A DNA stretch of 64,000 nucleotides, taken from Bordetella petrii (GTDB taxonomy: Bacteria; Pseudomonadota; Gammaproteobacteria; Burkholderiales; Burkholderiaceae_B). The position numbers and the translations under genes were made by a program. A model generated the notes under the pieces. It was given only the letters and a program-made list of their open reading frames with translations. It was not told where the DNA came from and searched no databases. How positions within the stretch are numbered: the first letter of the stretch is position 1; the number at the start of each line of letters is the position of its first letter. Shown here piece after piece: positions 35,486 through 44,630 of the stretch. Location of the stretch: NCBI RefSeq assembly GCF_017356245.1, contig NZ_JAFMZZ010000001.1, positions 281,073 to 345,072 on the forward strand, given 5' to 3'.

Positions 35486-36946
35486 TCAGTCGGCGCGGTA
35501 GTTGGGGGCTTCCTTGGTGATCTGCACGTCGTGCACATGGGACTCCCGCACACCCGCCGAGGTGATCTCGACGAACTGCGTCTTGGTGCGCATGTCGTCG
35601 ATGGTGGCGCAGCCGCAATAGCCCATGGAAGCCCGGATGCCGCCCACCAGCTGGTAGATGATGGCCAGCACGCTGCCCTTGTACGGCACGCGGCCTTCGA
35701 TGCCTTCGGGCACCAGCTTGTCGGCGTTGTTGGCCGGGTCCTGGAAGTAGCGGTCGGCCGAGCCGTCGGACATGGCGCCCAGGCTGCCCATGCCGCGGTA
35801 CGACTTGTACGAACGGCCCTGGAACAGCACGACTTCGCCCGGCGCCTCTTCGGTGCCGGCGAACATGCCGCCCATCATGCAGGCAAAGGCGCCGGCCGAC
35901 AGGGCCTTGGCGATGTCGCCCGAATAGCGGATGCCGCCGTCGGCGATCAGGGGCACGCCGGTGCCGTCCAGCGCCTTGGCCACGTCGGCGATGGCGGTGA
36001 TCTGCGGCACGCCCACGCCGGCCACGATGCGGGTGGTGCAGATGGAGCCGGGCCCGATGCCGACCTTGACGCCGTCGGCGCCGTGCTCGACCAGCGCGCG
36101 CGCGGCGGCGGCGGTGGCGATGTTGCCGCCGATGACCTCGACCTTGGGGAAATTCTGCTTGACCCAGCGGACGCGTTCCAGCACGCCGGCCGAATGGCCG
36201 TGCGCGGTATCGACGATGATGACGTCGACGCCTGCAGCCGCCAGCTTTTCAACGCGTTCTTCGGTGCCGGCGCCCACGCCCACCGCCGCGCCCACGCGCA
36301 GCTGGCCCTGGGCATCTTTGTTGGCGACCGGGTGCTCGGTGTTCTTGACGATGTCCTTGACCGTGGCCAGGCCGCGCAGCTCGAAGGCATCATTGACGAT
36401 CAGCACGCGTTCGAGGCGGTGCTTGTGCATCAGGGCCTGGGCTTCGTCCAGCGTGGCGCCTTCCTGCATGGTGACCAGGCGTTCCTGCGGCGTCATGATG
36501 TTGCGCAGCGGCTGGTCCAGGCGGTCTTCAAAGCGCAGGTCGCGGTTGGTGACAATGCCCACCACCTTCTTGCCCTCGACCACCGGCAGGCCCGAGAACC
36601 CGTGCTGGCGCTGCAGCGCGATGGCGTCGCGCACTTTCATGTCGGGGGTGACGGTAACCGGGTCGATGACGATGCCGAACTCGTGGCGCTTGACGCGGGC
36701 CACTTCCTTGGCCTGCTCGTCGGCGCTCAGGTTCTTGTGGATGATGCCGATGCCGCCTTCCTGGGCCATGGCGATGGCCAGGCGCGACTCGGTAACGGTG
36801 TCCATGGCGGCGGACACGAGCGGAATATTGAGGGTGATGTTGCGGGTAAGACGGGTGACCAGCGAGGTGTCGCGCGGCAACACCTCGGAGTACGCAGGCA
36901 CCAACAACACATCGTCGAAGGTGAGCGCTTTTTGGACGAGACGCAT
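35486..36946 (-). CDS. guaB: Inosine-5'-monophosphate dehydrogenase
   Basis: A 486-residue IMPDH. The TIM-barrel N-terminus is [20 protein letters not shown], two CBS domains are inserted at about 95-205, and the catalytic Cys is in GPGSICTTR near residue 304. The flap region [13 protein letters not shown] follows. It oxidises IMP to XMP with NAD, the rate-limiting step of GMP synthesis. It precedes guaA with a terminator between. The ATG at 36946 has GGAG-like GGAGTTCC at proper spacing. Confidence 0.98.
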   Translation of the reverse strand: MRLVQKALTFDDVLLVPAYSEVLPRDTSLVTRLTRNITLNIPLVSAAMDTVTESRLAIAMAQEGGIGIIHKNLSADEQAKEVARVKRHEFGIVIDPVTVTPDMKVRDAIALQRQHGFSGLPVVEGKKVVGIVTNRDLRFEDRLDQPLRNIMTPQERLVTMQEGATLDEAQALMHKHRLERVLIVNDAFELRGLATVKDIVKNTEHPVANKDAQGQLRVGAAVGVGAGTEERVEKLAAAGVDVIIVDTAHGHSAGVLERVRWVKQNFPKVEVIGGNIATAAAARALVEHGADGVKVGIGPGSICTTRIVAGVGVPQITAIADVAKALDGTGVPLIADGGIRYSGDIAKALSAGAFACMMGGMFAGTEEAPGEVVLFQGRSYKSYRGMGSLGAMSDGSADRYFQDPANNADKLVPEGIEGRVPYKGSVLAIIYQLVGGIRASMGYCGCATIDDMRTKTQFVEITSAGVRESHVHDVQITKEAPNYRAD

Positions 36947-36970
36947 GGGGAACTCCGGGCGCAAAGCAAG

Positions 36971-36976
36971 ATTATA
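36971..36976 (-). promoter_or_regulatory. -10 element of the guaB promoter
   Basis: A perfect TATAAT reads on the minus strand about 25 bp upstream of the guaB start. A TTGACA-like -35 is not obvious (CTAGTA at 17 bp spacing). Confidence 0.55.
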
Positions 36977-37043
36977 CGCGCTTGCCATGTTTTTACTAGG
37001 TGTTTCCCCGTAGAGTGCGGGGCTCGAACACTGTCACACATTT

Positions 37044-37084
37044 TAACCCGGGTAATATTGACAGCAATTTTTACCCGGCTAATA
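37044..37084. promoter_or_regulatory. Paired TWACCCGGSTAATA elements upstream of DUF2239
   Basis: TAACCCGGGTAATA at 37044-37057 and TTACCCGGCTAATA at 37071-37084 are direct repeats 27 bp apart around an ACCCGGGT-like core. They lie 30-70 bp upstream of the DUF2239 gene and look like a regulator's two half-sites. The regulator is unknown. Confidence 0.6.
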
Positions 37085-37113
37085 ATTGAGGCTCATGAAC
37101 CCACGGAGAGCCT

Positions 37114-37707
37114 ATGAATGCCGTCGACTCCCTACCCGCCTGCACTGCTTTCGACGGCCACCGCCGCATTGCATCGGGCGCCCTGCCCGCGGTGGCGCAC
37201 GCGGTCCGGCTGGCATTGCAGGCCAATGCCGCCGGGCCAGTCCTGATCTACAACGACGCCACGGGGCAGCTGGTCGATATCGATCTGCGCGCCGGCGACG
37301 CCGATCCTGCTCCAGCCGCGGCAGCAGCGGTAGATGCCGCGCCGCTGCCCGCCGGTGCGCCGCCCGAGGCCCGCGGCCGCGGACGCCCCCGGCTGGGCGT
37401 GGTCTCGCGCGAAGTCACCCTGCTGCCGCGCCATTGGGAATGGCTGGCCGCGCAGCCCGGCGGCGCCTCGGTAGCGTTGCGCAAGCTGGTGGAAGAAGCG
37501 CGCCGCACCCACCAGGAAAGCGACCAGCTGCGCCAGCGGCAGGAAGCCGCCTACCGCTTCATGTCATCGATCGGCGGCGACCTGCCGGGCTTCGAAGAAG
37601 CCGCCCGCGCCTTGTTCGCGCAAGACCCGGCGCGCTTCGCGCAGCACGTGGCGGCCTGGCCGTCGGATGTGCGCGAACACGCCACCAGGCTGGCGTTCGG
37701 CGCGTAG
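37114..37707 (+). CDS. DUF2239 family protein
   Basis: A 197-residue protein whose C-terminal half (RGRPRLGVVSREVTLLPRHWEWLAAQPGGASVALRKLVEEARR) matches DUF2239 and ends in WPSDVREHATRLAFGA. The N-terminus has a short beta region followed by an Ala/Pro-rich linker. The conserved basic block RGRPRLG resembles a DNA-contact motif, so a nucleic-acid role is possible, but the function is unknown. Two ACCCGGGT-type elements precede it, implying tight control. Confidence 0.8.
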   Translation: MNAVDSLPACTAFDGHRRIASGALPAVAHAVRLALQANAAGPVLIYNDATGQLVDIDLRAGDADPAPAAAAAVDAAPLPAGAPPEARGRGRPRLGVVSREVTLLPRHWEWLAAQPGGASVALRKLVEEARRTHQESDQLRQRQEAAYRFMSSIGGDLPGFEEAARALFAQDPARFAQHVAAWPSDVREHATRLAFGA

Positions 37708-37812
37708 CCATCGGCGGCCCGGCGCCCTGGCGCGCCGGGCCGCGTGCTTTCGGTACACTGGCGCTTTGCCTTTCCCCGCCGGCCTGCGTCACGGCCGCGC
37801 CACGCACCATCC

Positions 37813-38658
37813 ATGTCGCCGATTCCCGATATCCGTCCCGGCCAGTCCGTCGAGCTGCTGAAAGAACTGCACATCCTGACGCGCGACGGCAAGCTCAACC
37901 AGGACAGCCGCCGCAAGCTCAAGCAGGTATACCACCTGTTCCAGTTCATCGAGCCCCTGCTGCAGGACGTGAAGGCCGAACGCGGCGCCGTCACGCTGGT
38001 GGACCACGGCGCGGGCAAGTCGTACCTGGGCTTCATCCTGTACGACCTGTACTTCAAGGCGCTGCACGACCAGTCGCACGTCTACGGCATCGAGACCCGT
38101 CCCGAGCTGGTGGCCTCGTCGCAGGCGCTGGCGGCGCGGCTGGGCTTTGGCGGCATGTCGTTCCTGAACCTGTCGGTGGCCGAATCGATCGCCTCCGCAA
38201 GCCTGCCCGCGCAGGTCGATGTGGTGACGGCGCTGCATGCCTGCAATACCGCCACCGACGACGCCATCCGCTTCGCGCTGGAAAAGCACGCCAAGTACAT
38301 CGTGGTGGTGCCCTGCTGCCAGGCCGAAGTGGCCGCCGTGCTGCGCCAGAACAAGGGCCGCGCCCTGGCCGACCCGCTGGCCGAGATCTGGCGCCACCCG
38401 CTGCACACGCGCGAGTTCGGCAGCCAGATCACCAACGTGCTGCGCTGCCTGCAACTGGAAGCGCACGGCTACCAGGTCAGCGTGACCGAACTGGTGGGCT
38501 GGGAACACTCGATGAAAAACGAACTGATCATCGCCCAGTACAAGAACCTGCCCCGCCGCAAGCCGGCCGAGCGGCTGAACGAGATCCTGGAACGGATCGG
38601 GCTGCAGGCGCTGCGCGAGCGGTTCTTCGTGCCGGCGGCCGAGGCGCCGCAGTCCTAG
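37813..38658 (+). CDS. Class I SAM-dependent methyltransferase (Methyltransf_32-like)
   Basis: A 281-residue cytosolic methyltransferase. The SAM-binding motif is VTLVDHGAGKSYLGFILYDLYF. The later motifs ALHACNTATDDAIRFAL and IVVVPCCQAEV are the HxC...TATD and PCC signature of the Methyltransf_32/GSTCD-like group, whose substrates may be RNA. The start ATG at 37813 fits. It ends with a 4-bp overlap with the convergent DUF192 gene. Confidence 0.82.
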   Translation: MSPIPDIRPGQSVELLKELHILTRDGKLNQDSRRKLKQVYHLFQFIEPLLQDVKAERGAVTLVDHGAGKSYLGFILYDLYFKALHDQSHVYGIETRPELVASSQALAARLGFGGMSFLNLSVAESIASASLPAQVDVVTALHACNTATDDAIRFALEKHAKYIVVVPCCQAEVAAVLRQNKGRALADPLAEIWRHPLHTREFGSQITNVLRCLQLEAHGYQVSVTELVGWEHSMKNELIIAQYKNLPRRKPAERLNEILERIGLQALRERFFVPAAEAPQS

Positions 38659-39032
38659 CTCGATTTGAGCTTGCCCGCGCGCATGCGCCGCAGGGCAACG
38701 TGCAGGCGCCGCCGGCGACGCAGCGGCGTGTCGGCTGTGTTGACCGCCAATTCCACCACCGCCGCCGCACCCCGGCAAAAAACCAGCCGTCCGGGCCGCA
38801 CATTGCGCGCCAGCCGCAACACGCGGCCACCGGCATCGATGAAAGCCACATCGATGCTGTAGCGCATGCCCAGCGTGTGGACGGCGCAGCAAGGCGTCAA
38901 CAGCAACCCCGTATGCGGCCCCAGGGCGCGCGCCCGGCACAGCAGCCCGCGCAGCCGGCCCAGGGCGCCTTGCGCGCGCACCACGCGGATGCGCCCGGGC
39001 GCCAGCCCACGGCGGAATCGATTGCCGGTCAT
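38655..39032 (-). CDS. DUF192 family protein
   Basis: A 125-residue DUF192 protein. The family core LLTPCCAVHTLGMRYSIDVAFIDAGGRVLRLARNVRPGR is present, ending in a very Arg-rich tail (RRRRRLHVALRRMRAGKLKSS). It has no obvious signal peptide, unlike many DUF192 proteins. Its ATG overlaps the tadC stop, so it is the last gene of the Tad operon. DUF192 genes often end tad loci; the function is unknown. Confidence 0.8.
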   Translation of the reverse strand: MTGNRFRRGLAPGRIRVVRAQGALGRLRGLLCRARALGPHTGLLLTPCCAVHTLGMRYSIDVAFIDAGGRVLRLARNVRPGRLVFCRGAAAVVELAVNTADTPLRRRRRLHVALRRMRAGKLKSS

Positions 39033-39901
39033 TGGGTGGCCTGCCACAACTGCACGGCGATGGGAAACGCCAGCACGATGAACGTGCACGGGAAAATGCA
39101 GCCGATCAGCGGCAGCAGCATCTTGACCGGCGCTTCCATGGCCAGTTTCTCGGCGCGCTGGAAGCGGTCGGTGCGGCACTGCGCGGCATGGCCACGCAGC
39201 ACGGCGCCCAGGCTCATGCCCAGGCTGTCGGCCTGGGTCAGCGCGCCGATCCAGCTGCTCACGGCCGCGCTGTCGGCACGATCGGCCAGGGCCTTCAAGG
39301 CCGCGGCGCGCGGCACGCCGGCGCGCATGTCCGCCAGGGCATGGGCCAGCTCGTCACGCAGCGGCCCTGGCGGCCCATGCTGTTCGGCCTGCTGCAGCGC
39401 GCCGTGCAAGCCCAGCCCCGACTCCACGCACAACGTCATCATGTCCAGTACGAACGGCAGTTCGCGCCCGATACGCTGGCGCCGCCGGCCAATGCGGCGG
39501 ACCATCCAGGCCACCGGCCAGCCGCCCGCCAAGCCGGCGCCGGCCGCTGCGGCCGCGGGCCATGCGCTGGCCGCGCCCAGCCACCACGCCACGCCGCCGG
39601 CGGCGATCGCGCCGCACGCCGCGGCGCTGCCCACCAGGGCCACCGCGTGCGCGGCCGTCACCACGGCCGGCAGGCCTGTCTGGGCGAGCCTGCGCGCCCA
39701 TGCATCGCGCATGCGCCATGGCAGCAATGGCCCGCATACTGCGGCCGCCGCCGACAGCCATGGCCAGCACAGGCGCCAGGGCCAGGGCATGGAAGCCAGC
39801 TCATCGGGCGCCGCGAGCATATAGAGCGCCGGCCGCATCAGCAGCCAGGCCGCGGCGGCGCCACCCGCGCCGGCCAGAACAATAGCAAGGCCTGACAACA
39901 T
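39029..39901 (-). CDS. tadC: TadC-like type II/IV secretion inner-membrane protein
   Basis: A 290-residue T2SSF-domain protein. The hydrophobic N-terminus (two or three helices) is followed by the T2SSF core (LPFVLDMMTLCVESGLGLHGALQQAEQHG) and a C-terminal pair of helices (MLLPLIGCIFPCTFIVLAFPIAVQLW). With TadB it forms the inner-membrane platform of a Flp-type pilus machine. It overlaps the DUF192 gene by 4 bp and follows tadB with a 9-bp gap. Confidence 0.87.
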   Translation of the reverse strand: MLSGLAIVLAGAGGAAAAWLLMRPALYMLAAPDELASMPWPWRLCWPWLSAAAAVCGPLLPWRMRDAWARRLAQTGLPAVVTAAHAVALVGSAAACGAIAAGGVAWWLGAASAWPAAAAAGAGLAGGWPVAWMVRRIGRRRQRIGRELPFVLDMMTLCVESGLGLHGALQQAEQHGPPGPLRDELAHALADMRAGVPRAAALKALADRADSAAVSSWIGALTQADSLGMSLGAVLRGHAAQCRTDRFQRAEKLAMEAPVKMLLPLIGCIFPCTFIVLAFPIAVQLWQATQ

Positions 39902-39910
39902 GGCGGCCCT

Positions 39911-40756
39911 TCAGATGTCGATGTCGACGATGCGCCGGATCAGCAGCACGCCAGCTGTTTCCAGGCCGGCCACCACGGCCAGCACCGCCCACCCCAGGGG
40001 CGTGTGCCACAGCACGGCCATGGCATCGGGCTCCATGCGGTCGAGCACGGCCGCCAGCAACAGGGGCAAAGCCCCCACTATCCAGGCCTGCAGGCGCCCC
40101 TGCGCGGTCAGCGCGCGTACCTTGCCCTGCAGCTGCAGGCGGTCGCGCAGCGTGCGGGCAATGCCGTCGAGCGTTTCGGCCAGATTGCCGCCGGTATGCG
40201 ACGCCACGCGCATTGCGGCAACCACCAGGGCCGAGGCCTCGGAAGGCACGCGCTGGCTCAGGTGCCCCAGCGCGGCATCGAACGAGACTCCCAGCCGTTG
40301 CTCGCGCAGCATCAGGCCGAATTCCTGGGCCAGCGGCGCCTCGCTGTGGTCAACGATGTGGCGCAGCGCGGTGGAAACCCCCACACCGGCCCGCAAGGCC
40401 GAAGCCAGGGCCAGCAAGGCTCCGGGCAATTGCTGCTCGAACCGGGCCAGACGGCGGCCGCGCAGCCGCCCGACCATGTGCCGGGGCAGCCTGGCGGCCA
40501 GCACGGCAGCCAGGCTGCCCAGCAGCGCGCTGCCGCTGGCGGCGAAGGCAGCCAGCCCGGCCACCGCCGCCAGCAGCATGGCGCCCAGCCACAGCTGGGC
40601 CGGATCAATGAACAGGAACACCTCGCTGAGCGTGATGCCGGCTTCGTGCGTGTACACCTGCCGATAGCGCTGCAGTGCGGGCCCGAACCAGGCCTGGGCG
40701 CGCCAGGCCAGCAATGCCGCGCACGCCGTGGACATGGCGACAGCCAGCCAGATCAC
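39911..40756 (-). CDS. tadB: TadB-like inner-membrane protein
   Basis: A 281-residue T2SSF-domain protein. N-terminal helices are followed by LPGALLALASALRAGVGVSTALRHIVDHSEAPLAQEFGLMLREQRLG, the TadB core. The start is a GTG overlapping the stop of the upstream FHA-CpaF gene as GTGA, giving translational coupling; an ATG eight codons on is possible. It forms the inner-membrane platform with TadC. Confidence 0.87.
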   Translation of the reverse strand: MIWLAVAMSTACAALLAWRAQAWFGPALQRYRQVYTHEAGITLSEVFLFIDPAQLWLGAMLLAAVAGLAAFAASGSALLGSLAAVLAARLPRHMVGRLRGRRLARFEQQLPGALLALASALRAGVGVSTALRHIVDHSEAPLAQEFGLMLREQRLGVSFDAALGHLSQRVPSEASALVVAAMRVASHTGGNLAETLDGIARTLRDRLQLQGKVRALTAQGRLQAWIVGALPLLLAAVLDRMEPDAMAVLWHTPLGWAVLAVVAGLETAGVLLIRRIVDIDI

Positions 40757-42411
40757 GGCGCCAGGCCCGCCGCCGCGCCGCCCGCGCCGCCGCAGAACAG
40801 CCCGCTGTCGAACACAATGCCGGCGGCGCGCCAGTCGTCGGCGAAGCTGGGCAGCAGCCCGCAGCCCTGGAATCCCAGGCCGGGCTGGTAGCGGAACAGT
40901 TCCTGCAGCTGGATGCGGCCGCTTTCCAGGCCGGTGATCTCGACGATGGAGGTCGCCACGCGGCGGCCGTCGGACAGCCGCGCCTGCTGCACGATGATGT
41001 CGATGCTGGCGCCGATGTGTTCGCGCACGACGCTCAGGGGCAGATCCATCCCGGCCATCAGCACCATTGCTTCCAGCCGTCCCAGCGCATCGCGCGGCGA
41101 ATTGGCATGCAGGGTGGTCAGCGAGCCTTCGTGCCCGGTGTTCATGGCCGTCAGCATGTCGAAGGCTTCCGCGCCCCGGCACTCGCCCACCACGATGCGG
41201 TCGGGGCGCATGCGCAGGGCATTGCGCACCAGGTCGCGGATGTCGATGCGGCCGCGGTTCTCGAGATTGGCGGGGCGCGCTTCAAGGGCGACCAGGTGGG
41301 CGTGGTCCAGCCGCAGTTCGGCCGCGTCTTCGATGGTGACAATGCGCTCGCCCTCGGGAATGCCGTTGGAAAGAATGTTCAGCAAGGTGGTCTTGCCCGA
41401 CCCGGTGCCGCCGGACACGACAATGTTCTTGCGGCTGCGCACGCACAAGTACAGGAAATCGGCCATCGCGGAATCGATCGAGCCGGCCCGGACCAGGTCG
41501 GCCATGCGCGGGCGCCGCGCCGGGAATTTGCGTATCGTCAGGCTGGCCCCTTTCAGCGCCACGGGCGGAATGACCGCATTGACGCGCGACCCGTCCGGCA
41601 GGCGGGCATCGACCATGGGCGCGCTTTCATCGATACGGCGCCCCAGCGGAGCCACGATGCGCTCGATGACCCAGCGCACCGATTGTTCGCTGCTGAAGGC
41701 CGCATCGTGGCGCCACAGGCGGCCTTCGCGCTCGATGTAGATTTCATCGTGGCGGTTGATCATGATTTCGCTGATGCCCGTATCGGCCAGCAAGGGTTCG
41801 AGCGGCCCCAGCCCCACCGCCTCGTCCAGCACGTCGCGGCACAGCGCGGCCCGATCCACCTGGGCCGGAATGCCGGCATCGGCGGCGGCGATGCCATCGA
41901 GCAGGCGCTGCGCCTCGTTGCGCAGCAGGGCGTCGCTCATGCCGGCCACATCGCGCCGGCGCAGGTCCAGGGCCTGCAGTAGGGCCGCGTGCAGGCGCCG
42001 GCGGTGCGGCAGCAAAGCCAGAGCGTCGAAGGCCGGGGCCGCCGGCACGCATGCGGCGCCGTCTTCAGGGGCCGGCACAGGGGGGTCTGCTTCAGGCCGA
42101 CCGTGCGCTTCATTGGTGCAATCGGCGGCCAGGCGCACCCGCATGCGGCATGGCCCGACCAGGATGTCGTCATCGGGCAGGACAGGCCGGTGCACCGTGA
42201 TGCGCTGGCCGTTGACGAACGTGCCGCCCAGGGAACCCAGGTCTTCGAGTTCCAGCATCCGGCCCTGCGCCACCAGCCGCGCGTGGCTCTTGGCCACGCG
42301 CCAGTTGGCGATGCGCAATCCGCATTGCGCGGCCCGGCCGATCAGCAGGGGAACCTGGGCGCGCACCGAACGCTGCTGGCCGTCTTCGTATGTCATGGAA
42401 ATGTCGAGCAT
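40753..42411 (-). CDS. tadA: FHA domain-CpaF/TadA secretion ATPase
   Basis: A 552-residue motor ATPase with an N-terminal FHA domain (residues about 1-95: LLIGRAAQCGLRIANWRVAKSHARLV, LGSLGGTFVNGQ). CpaF follows, with GLGPLEPLL, Walker A GGTGSGKTT near 336, IEDAAEL as the Walker B region and the HEGSLTTLHANSPRDAL His box. CpaF powers pilus assembly. FHA domains bind phosphothreonine, so activity may depend on a Ser/Thr kinase, but no kinase gene is in the window. Confidence 0.92.
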   Translation of the reverse strand: MLDISMTYEDGQQRSVRAQVPLLIGRAAQCGLRIANWRVAKSHARLVAQGRMLELEDLGSLGGTFVNGQRITVHRPVLPDDDILVGPCRMRVRLAADCTNEAHGRPEADPPVPAPEDGAACVPAAPAFDALALLPHRRRLHAALLQALDLRRRDVAGMSDALLRNEAQRLLDGIAAADAGIPAQVDRAALCRDVLDEAVGLGPLEPLLADTGISEIMINRHDEIYIEREGRLWRHDAAFSSEQSVRWVIERIVAPLGRRIDESAPMVDARLPDGSRVNAVIPPVALKGASLTIRKFPARRPRMADLVRAGSIDSAMADFLYLCVRSRKNIVVSGGTGSGKTTLLNILSNGIPEGERIVTIEDAAELRLDHAHLVALEARPANLENRGRIDIRDLVRNALRMRPDRIVVGECRGAEAFDMLTAMNTGHEGSLTTLHANSPRDALGRLEAMVLMAGMDLPLSVVREHIGASIDIIVQQARLSDGRRVATSIVEITGLESGRIQLQELFRYQPGLGFQGCGLLPSFADDWRAAGIVFDSGLFCGGAGGAAAGLAP

Positions 42412-42423
42412 GGTCGTCTGGCG

Positions 42424-43788
42424 CTATGGCGAAAGGTTAGGCCCCGCGCCGGCGCGCCATTGCGAGCCGGGCCCCATGTAGGCGCTCCAGTCGGGATCGC
42501 CCGGCCCAGGGGCCGCGGTACCCAGGGCGGGAGCATCGGGGAATGCCTGTTGCAGCACATGCCGGCCGCGCTGCACGCGCAGGGCGAGTTCGGCGTGGTC
42601 TTGCGACACGATGCGCGGCGTCACGAAGATGGCCAGTTCGGTTTCCTTGTGCTGGTCGCGGCGCGACGAAAACAGCGCCCCCAGCAGGGGGATGTCTTGC
42701 AGCAACGGCAGGCCGCTGCGCTCGTGCGAACGCTCGCGCGACAGGAAGCCGCCCAGCACCAGGGTCTGGCCGGAGCGCACGTTGAACTCGGTGACGGCGC
42801 GCCGCGTGCGCAAGGCCGGCCCGCCCGCCACGCTGAGCGAGGTATCGACCGAACTGGCCTCGACTTCGATGCGGGAACGTATGGCGCCGTTGCGGTCGAT
42901 GCGCGGCGTGATATTCAACGACACGCCATAGGGCTTGAATTCGGTGGAGCTGTTGCCCAGCGAATCTGTCGTGGTGTAGGGCACTTCGCCGCCGGCCAGG
43001 AACGAGGCGGTGGTGCCGCTGCGCGCCAGCAATTGCGGCTGAGCCAGCATCACGGCCTCGCCGCGCTGGGCCATGGCGGCCACGCGCGCCGAGATCAGCG
43101 CATTGGCGCCGAAATACCCCCCCGCCCCCATGCCTTGCATGACCAGCGGAGGCGGCTGCGCGGTGTCGGTCAGTTGCAGGCCGGACCCGGGCTGCCATAC
43201 ACCGCCGGCATGCAACCCCCCTTGCGACACCGCATCCCATTGCAGGCCGAATTCACGCAGCCGGGAACTGGGCAGTTCGACAACCTGCACGTCCAGCAGC
43301 ACCATGTTGTCCCAGCCCACCTGGCCGGTGAAGTCCAGGATGCGCGGATAACGCTGTGCCAGCGCCGCTACGCGCGCCCGGTCGTCATCAGTCAGGTCAT
43401 CGCCTTCGATCACGACGTTGCCGCCCACCAGGCTGCTGCGCACGTTGGGAATATGGCGCAACAGCGCCTGCACCTCTTCTTGCATGAGCGCCCAGCCGGC
43501 CGGCCGCACCTGCACCTCGTAGGCGGCGCCCACGCCGGCGGGTGTCCAGACGTGCACCGATGATGCGCCTTCCTGGCGCGCGAACAGCACGACCTCGCGG
43601 CCGTCGACCGACACGGCGCTGATCACTTGGCCGTTGCCCACCGCGACACGGGTGACTTCGGCGTGGCGCAACACGCGGGTCTGGCCGACTTCGAGCGCAA
43701 GGGTGGCGGGCTCGGCCGCGATAGCGGGCCGGGCAACCGCCAGCAAGGCCGCGCCCAACGCCCAGCCGCATATGCGTGACAGTTTCAT
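42424..43788 (-). CDS. cpaC: CpaC/RcpA secretin
   Basis: A 454-residue outer-membrane secretin. The signal peptide (MKLSRICGWALGAALLAVARP) ends near AIAAEP. The N-terminal BON/N0-like domain (VDGREVVLFARQEGASSVHVW) precedes the secretin core: VPYTTTDSLGNSSTEFKPYGVSLNITPRID and SVDTSLSVAGGPALRTRRAVTEFNVRSGQTLVLGGFLSRE. It forms the pore for the Tad apparatus. It overlaps cpaB by 4 bp. Confidence 0.92.
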   Translation of the reverse strand: MKLSRICGWALGAALLAVARPAIAAEPATLALEVGQTRVLRHAEVTRVAVGNGQVISAVSVDGREVVLFARQEGASSVHVWTPAGVGAAYEVQVRPAGWALMQEEVQALLRHIPNVRSSLVGGNVVIEGDDLTDDDRARVAALAQRYPRILDFTGQVGWDNMVLLDVQVVELPSSRLREFGLQWDAVSQGGLHAGGVWQPGSGLQLTDTAQPPPLVMQGMGAGGYFGANALISARVAAMAQRGEAVMLAQPQLLARSGTTASFLAGGEVPYTTTDSLGNSSTEFKPYGVSLNITPRIDRNGAIRSRIEVEASSVDTSLSVAGGPALRTRRAVTEFNVRSGQTLVLGGFLSRERSHERSGLPLLQDIPLLGALFSSRRDQHKETELAIFVTPRIVSQDHAELALRVQRGRHVLQQAFPDAPALGTAAPGPGDPDWSAYMGPGSQWRAGAGPNLSP

Positions 43789-44630
43789 GGCGCCCCCGGA
43801 TCGGATGCGCCGGCGTCGCTGCCGGCGTCGAACACCTGCGGCACGGGCCCGGCGTCGAGCCGGTCGCCGTACAGCACGGGCACGGCCGGACGCGGGCCGG
43901 CATCGTTGGCATCCAGGCCCATCAGCCCCGCCAGGTCGCCCGAGGCGGCGGCCTGCGGCGCCGCGCCGTCACCGCGGTGGCGCAACATGGCGGTCAGGGT
44001 GCCGCCATGCCGGGCCGCCACCAGCTTGATCGCGTCCTGGGCCGAGGCTTCCAGCGTGATGGATGGCGCGGCTTCGGGGTCGGCCCCCATGGCCAGCACG
44101 CGCACGCCCTGCAACAAAGCAGCTGTCAGGTGCTGGCCGCGATGCACAAAGGACACGTAGAGATCGATCAGGTCGCCTGGTTGCAGCAGGCCCGATGCCA
44201 CGTTGATTTCGTCGGCCGGCAGCGTCACCGCGCGCCGGCCCGCCGGCACCAGGTCGGACAGCGGCGGGGCTGCCGCGGCGGGCGCCAGGTGGACGTCGAG
44301 CAAGGCGTCTCCCTGCTTCACATCGGTGACGAGGACGGTGCCGATGACCTGGTCGGCCGCACCGGGATCGAACGAACCGCTGGCGGTCCAGGGAGCGGGG
44401 ATATCGCGCACCGCCAGATGTTCTGCCTGCAGGCGCGTGCCGGCGGGCAGGTCGGCGGCGGCAACCAGCTTGTCGACGACGAGCACCTCGGCCTGGCGTT
44501 CGATTTCACGGACGCGCGCCTGGATATGTTCACGTGCCGCCCAGGCGGCAAGCAGGCCCGCGGCCAGGGCGAACGCGTAGACGCCCAGCGCGCGCAGGCG
44601 CAACAGCAGCGCGGAAAACGAGAATGTCAT
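43785..44630 (-). CDS. cpaB: CpaB/RcpC-like Flp pilus assembly protein
   Basis: A 281-residue periplasmic protein with one N-terminal membrane helix (LGVYAFALAAGLLAAWAARE). A SAF domain (VLVVDKLVAAADLPAGTRLQAEHLAVRDIP) and the RcpC-like second domain (RRAVTLPADEINVASGLLQPGDLIDLYVSF) follow. CpaB proteins join the inner-membrane motor to the secretin. Both ends overlap the neighbouring genes by 4 bp. Confidence 0.88.
   Translation of the reverse strand: MTFSFSALLLRLRALGVYAFALAAGLLAAWAAREHIQARVREIERQAEVLVVDKLVAAADLPAGTRLQAEHLAVRDIPAPWTASGSFDPGAADQVIGTVLVTDVKQGDALLDVHLAPAAAAPPLSDLVPAGRRAVTLPADEINVASGLLQPGDLIDLYVSFVHRGQHLTAALLQGVRVLAMGADPEAAPSITLEASAQDAIKLVAARHGGTLTAMLRHRGDGAAPQAAASGDLAGLMGLDANDAGPRPAVPVLYGDRLDAGPVPQVFDAGSDAGASDPGAP

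Noticed and set aside
37086..39824. Plus-strand open frame of about 910 codons across DUF2239, the methyltransferase and tadC
   Set aside because: It crosses three well-supported genes in another frame and has no domain.
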